Part shown: positions 62,231-64,000 of the stretch, one piece after another
How positions within the stretch are numbered: the stretch's first letter is position 1
Layout: every line of letters begins with the position of its first letter
Source of the DNA: a cyanobacterium endosymbiont of Rhopalodia gibberula
GTDB lineage: Bacteria; Cyanobacteriota; Cyanobacteriia; Cyanobacteriales; Microcystaceae
Reading direction: 5' to 3'
Assembly: GCF_003574135.1 (NCBI RefSeq)
Contig: NZ_AP018341.1
Span: 2,207,740-2,271,739, forward strand
Length of the DNA stretch: 64,000 nt
The notes under the pieces: model-generated
What the model saw: only the letters and a program-made list of their open reading frames with translations
What the model was told of the DNA's origin: nothing
Databases searched by the model: none
Position numbers and translations under genes: made by a program

Positions 62231-62875
62231 TTAAAAAAAGCTGATTTTACTTTCTTTTTTATTCAAATGGGAAGTGTCCCCATTTAATTTCAATTGCCAG
62301 CGATCATCTTTATAAACGACTTTAACTAAACAGCATAAAGTAGCTCTAATTTTAGGGGTTCCTGCTACTAATCCCCAAGTCGTTCCTAAAACTGATATCC
62401 CATGACCGACTAATAAGATGTCCTCGGAGAATTCAGCAATTAATTGCTTAACGATTTCCCCTGTTCGTTGCATTACTTTAGTTTCAGTTTCGGGATATTG
62501 GGGGATAAATTTTGAGGAGTAATGCCAATTGATCCGAGGATATTCTCTATTTAAATAGTCGGGGGGATGTATTGTTGGATGTTCACTCATCCATTCTGGA
62601 TTGTACCATTCCGCGAGTCCCGCTTCTAGTTTAATCTCAAGATCAAGAATTTCCGCTACCTGATGGGCAGTTTGAATAGTTCTTAAAAAAGGTGAGGCAA
62701 AAATATGGACGATATTTTCTGATTGTAGCCGTTTTCCTAATTGTTGAGCTTGTATAATTCCGTCTTCAGAGAGAGGAGGATCGTAAGGATATTCAGCCGT
62801 ATCAAACCACTCAGGGTTAACAAAATCCAGACGATTTCCATGTCTAGCGATCCAAACAGTCTGATTAGAATTCAT
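62231..62875 (-). CDS. Histidine phosphatase-family protein
   Basis: A 214-residue member of the phosphoglycerate-mutase-like histidine phosphatases. The start ATG giving MNSNQTVWIARHGNRLDF is preferred over an upstream in-frame TTG that adds eleven residues. The phosphorylated His12 lies in the RHG motif (ARHGNRLDF). LSEDGIIQAQQLGKRL, IFASPFLRTIQTAHQVAEIL and LLVGHGISVLG (second catalytic His) are intact. It lacks the residues that would mark a true glycolytic mutase, so a small-molecule or protein phosphatase role is likelier. Substrate unknown. Confidence 0.85.
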   Translation of the reverse strand: MNSNQTVWIARHGNRLDFVNPEWFDTAEYPYDPPLSEDGIIQAQQLGKRLQSENIVHIFASPFLRTIQTAHQVAEILDLEIKLEAGLAEWYNPEWMSEHPTIHPPDYLNREYPRINWHYSSKFIPQYPETETKVMQRTGEIVKQLIAEFSEDILLVGHGISVLGTTWGLVAGTPKIRATLCCLVKVVYKDDRWQLKLNGDTSHLNKKESKISFF

Positions 62876-62931
62876 CAATTTTAAGTACCTCTTAGTTCTT
62901 CTGTCCAATTACTAATTTATTGACCTATAAC

Positions 62932-63225
62932 TTATAAAAAATACTGTAAACTTGTAAATACATCTAATTCGTTAGGTAAAGAGCTTTTATTATCGTTTCT
63001 ATTTTCAAACACGGCTTTAGAGGAAATTAATTTTAAGGTTTTCCTCATAGTTTTTGGTGGGTTTTCAGCAATTACATTCATAACCAGTTTTTTGTTCGAG
63101 ATACACATTGCAAAGAGCAGAATAGAAGCAGACGATAGCAGCCCCATTTGATGGTTTGAAATAGTACGCACTAGTTTCTTTAGAAACTGTTTCTGTATCT
63201 TATGGGCGACATAGCCAATATTCAC
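62932..63225 (-). CDS. Hypothetical protein (97 residues), doubtful
   Basis: An open frame with one hydrophobic stretch (MGLLSSASILLFAMCIS, about residues 27-43) and a Lys-rich remainder. I recognise no family. It could be a small membrane protein or the remnant of a larger gene. It lies 57 bases upstream of the histidine phosphatase gene on the same strand. No clear ribosome-binding site. Confidence 0.3.
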   Translation of the reverse strand: MNIGYVAHKIQKQFLKKLVRTISNHQMGLLSSASILLFAMCISNKKLVMNVIAENPPKTMRKTLKLISSKAVFENRNDNKSSLPNELDVFTSLQYFL

Positions 63226-63849
63226 AAAGAGAATATCTTCTAATTAGGAAATTAATAACACTACAAAGCAATTAATGAGGGATAAATAATCAAAAAGCTT
63301 TGCTCTATGAGTAAAAATCTGAGTTTTTAATGATTTACCTCGGCTTCTAAAATTAAGTTACCAGAAAAGATGGTTTGCCCCAATCTCGACGGAACAAAGT
63401 CACAGCTACTGTACCAAGAGAAATTACTTTCAGACCTAACATATTTTCAAATATAGAGTATATATTCTAGGTTTAAAGATTGGAATTGAAAGGTAATTTT
63501 AGGCATAGCCAACTCAACTGCAATGCTTCTAATTTAGTTTTTGAGAGTCAATCTCACCGCTCCTTAACCCTGAGTGCTAGCCACTTCTACAGTGGTTGGT
63601 ACTACAAACTAAGCAAAACTGCTAACACATTAAAACCCTTTAAGTTATTATGACATATTTTCTAAACCTATTCTAGGTTTAAATCCCTGCTGGACTTGTT
63701 ACACTTTCCCCTTTCAGTTTTCCTCTTTACTTTTCCGAGAGAAGATCCTTTATGATGAAACAAGGATCAAATTAATATCGATTTGGTTCCAGATCGATTT
63801 CGTGCTTATACCCTCATTGAATAATCTCAATATTAGTCAATATTTTTTA
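63226..63849. other. Spacer before the TerC-family gene
   Basis: About 620 bases. The middle (63530-63620) is somewhat GC-richer and includes a short inverted repeat (gccacttcta / tagaagtggc-like halves are incomplete). No frame or RNA that I recognise; the right end should carry the promoter of the next gene. Confidence 0.35.
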
Positions 63850-64000
63850 ATGCTAGACCAGGTCGTCGATTCTTCCCTTATATTTAGTTTCAAAACTATT
63901 CTAATATTTTTAGTTATCGTTATTTTAGAGGCTGTTTTATCTGCCGATAATGCTATTGCTTTGGCTGCTATTGCCCAAGGATTACCAAATCTAAAATCAC
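63850..64000 (+). CDS. TerC-family integral membrane protein, N-terminal part (cut by window edge)
   Basis: The first 50 codons read MLDQVVDSSLIFSFKTILIF, then LVIVILEAVLSADNAIALAAIAQGLP. The EAVLSADNAIALA block with its membrane Asp is the hallmark of TerC/Alx-type proteins, which are linked to manganese export and metal homeostasis; plant and cyanobacterial TerC also affect thylakoid biogenesis. The start ATG follows a T-rich stretch without an obvious ribosome-binding site. The rest of the gene lies outside the window, so its integrity is unknown. Confidence 0.8.
   Translation, partial: MLDQVVDSSLIFSFKTILIFLVIVILEAVLSADNAIALAAIAQGLPNLKS

Overview
The window looks like a piece of the chromosome of a strongly reduced, AT-rich cyanobacterium related to the Crocosphaera/Cyanothece (Rippkaea) group. 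The lineage is inferred from cyanobacterium-specific genes and protein sequences: ndhM, petB/petD, a ~600-residue aspartate kinase with repeated ACT domains, operon-type GroEL1, a PerR/peroxiredoxin pair and a carboxysome shell gene relic. Only about half of the window is intact coding sequence by my own tally. The rest is AT-rich spacer that still carries recognisable, stop-riddled remains of genes. With the respiratory/photosynthetic electron-transport genes kept and carboxysome, efflux and transport genes decaying, the best match I know is a nitrogen-fixing endosymbiont of the diatom 'spheroid body' type (Epithemia/Rhopalodia). That identification is inference from memory; no search was run.

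Layout. 1-6.7 kb: end of pdxA, the groES-groEL operon with promoter, CIRCE operator and terminator, a serine esterase and ndk. 7.4-16 kb: rplU-rpmA with a structured leader, aroA, an SLC13-type anion permease, a decayed IS630-like transposase and lysC. 16.5-25.3 kb: gpmI-secG-metallopeptidase, ndhM, ppa, a 2TM protein and a DUF697 GTPase-like protein. 26-33.6 kb: a dead signal peptidase, larB, ruvA, a dead TspO-like protein, a dead carboxysome shell protein (ccmP), an orphan ABC ATPase, a uracil-DNA-glycosylase-like protein and tRNA-Arg. 34.4-42 kb: mscS abutting a dead RND efflux pump, a pentapeptide-repeat protein, a dead Kef-type antiporter, petB-petD and tRNA-Pro. 42.8-53 kb: rqcH, the divergent peroxiredoxin/perR pair with a palindromic operator candidate, a dead pentapeptide gene, an ABC exporter, and a copper locus in which only the P-type ATPase is intact. 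53-64 kb: a dead acetyl-CoA synthetase, a four-gene Gld-like ABC operon, the SRP RNA, gatC, a dead TPR gene, a histidine phosphatase and the start of a TerC-family gene.

How it fits together. The intact genes cover protein folding, translation and ribosome rescue, DNA recombination and repair, amino-acid and cofactor synthesis, glycolysis, NDH-1/cytochrome b6f electron flow, peroxide defence, copper export and osmotic release. What is dying is mostly environment-facing or carbon-fixation-related: carboxysome shell, drug efflux, cation antiport, acetate activation, a copper sensor and cupredoxin, and transposase. That pattern suits an intracellular bacterium under relaxed selection.

The most unusual signal outside genes is a set of eight perfect, long (13-22 bp stem) palindromes scattered through the decayed spacers, unrelated in sequence and mostly lacking the T-tract of an ordinary terminator. 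I found no CRISPR array, rRNA, intact mobile element or defence system, and I do not see a clearly undescribed multi-gene system.
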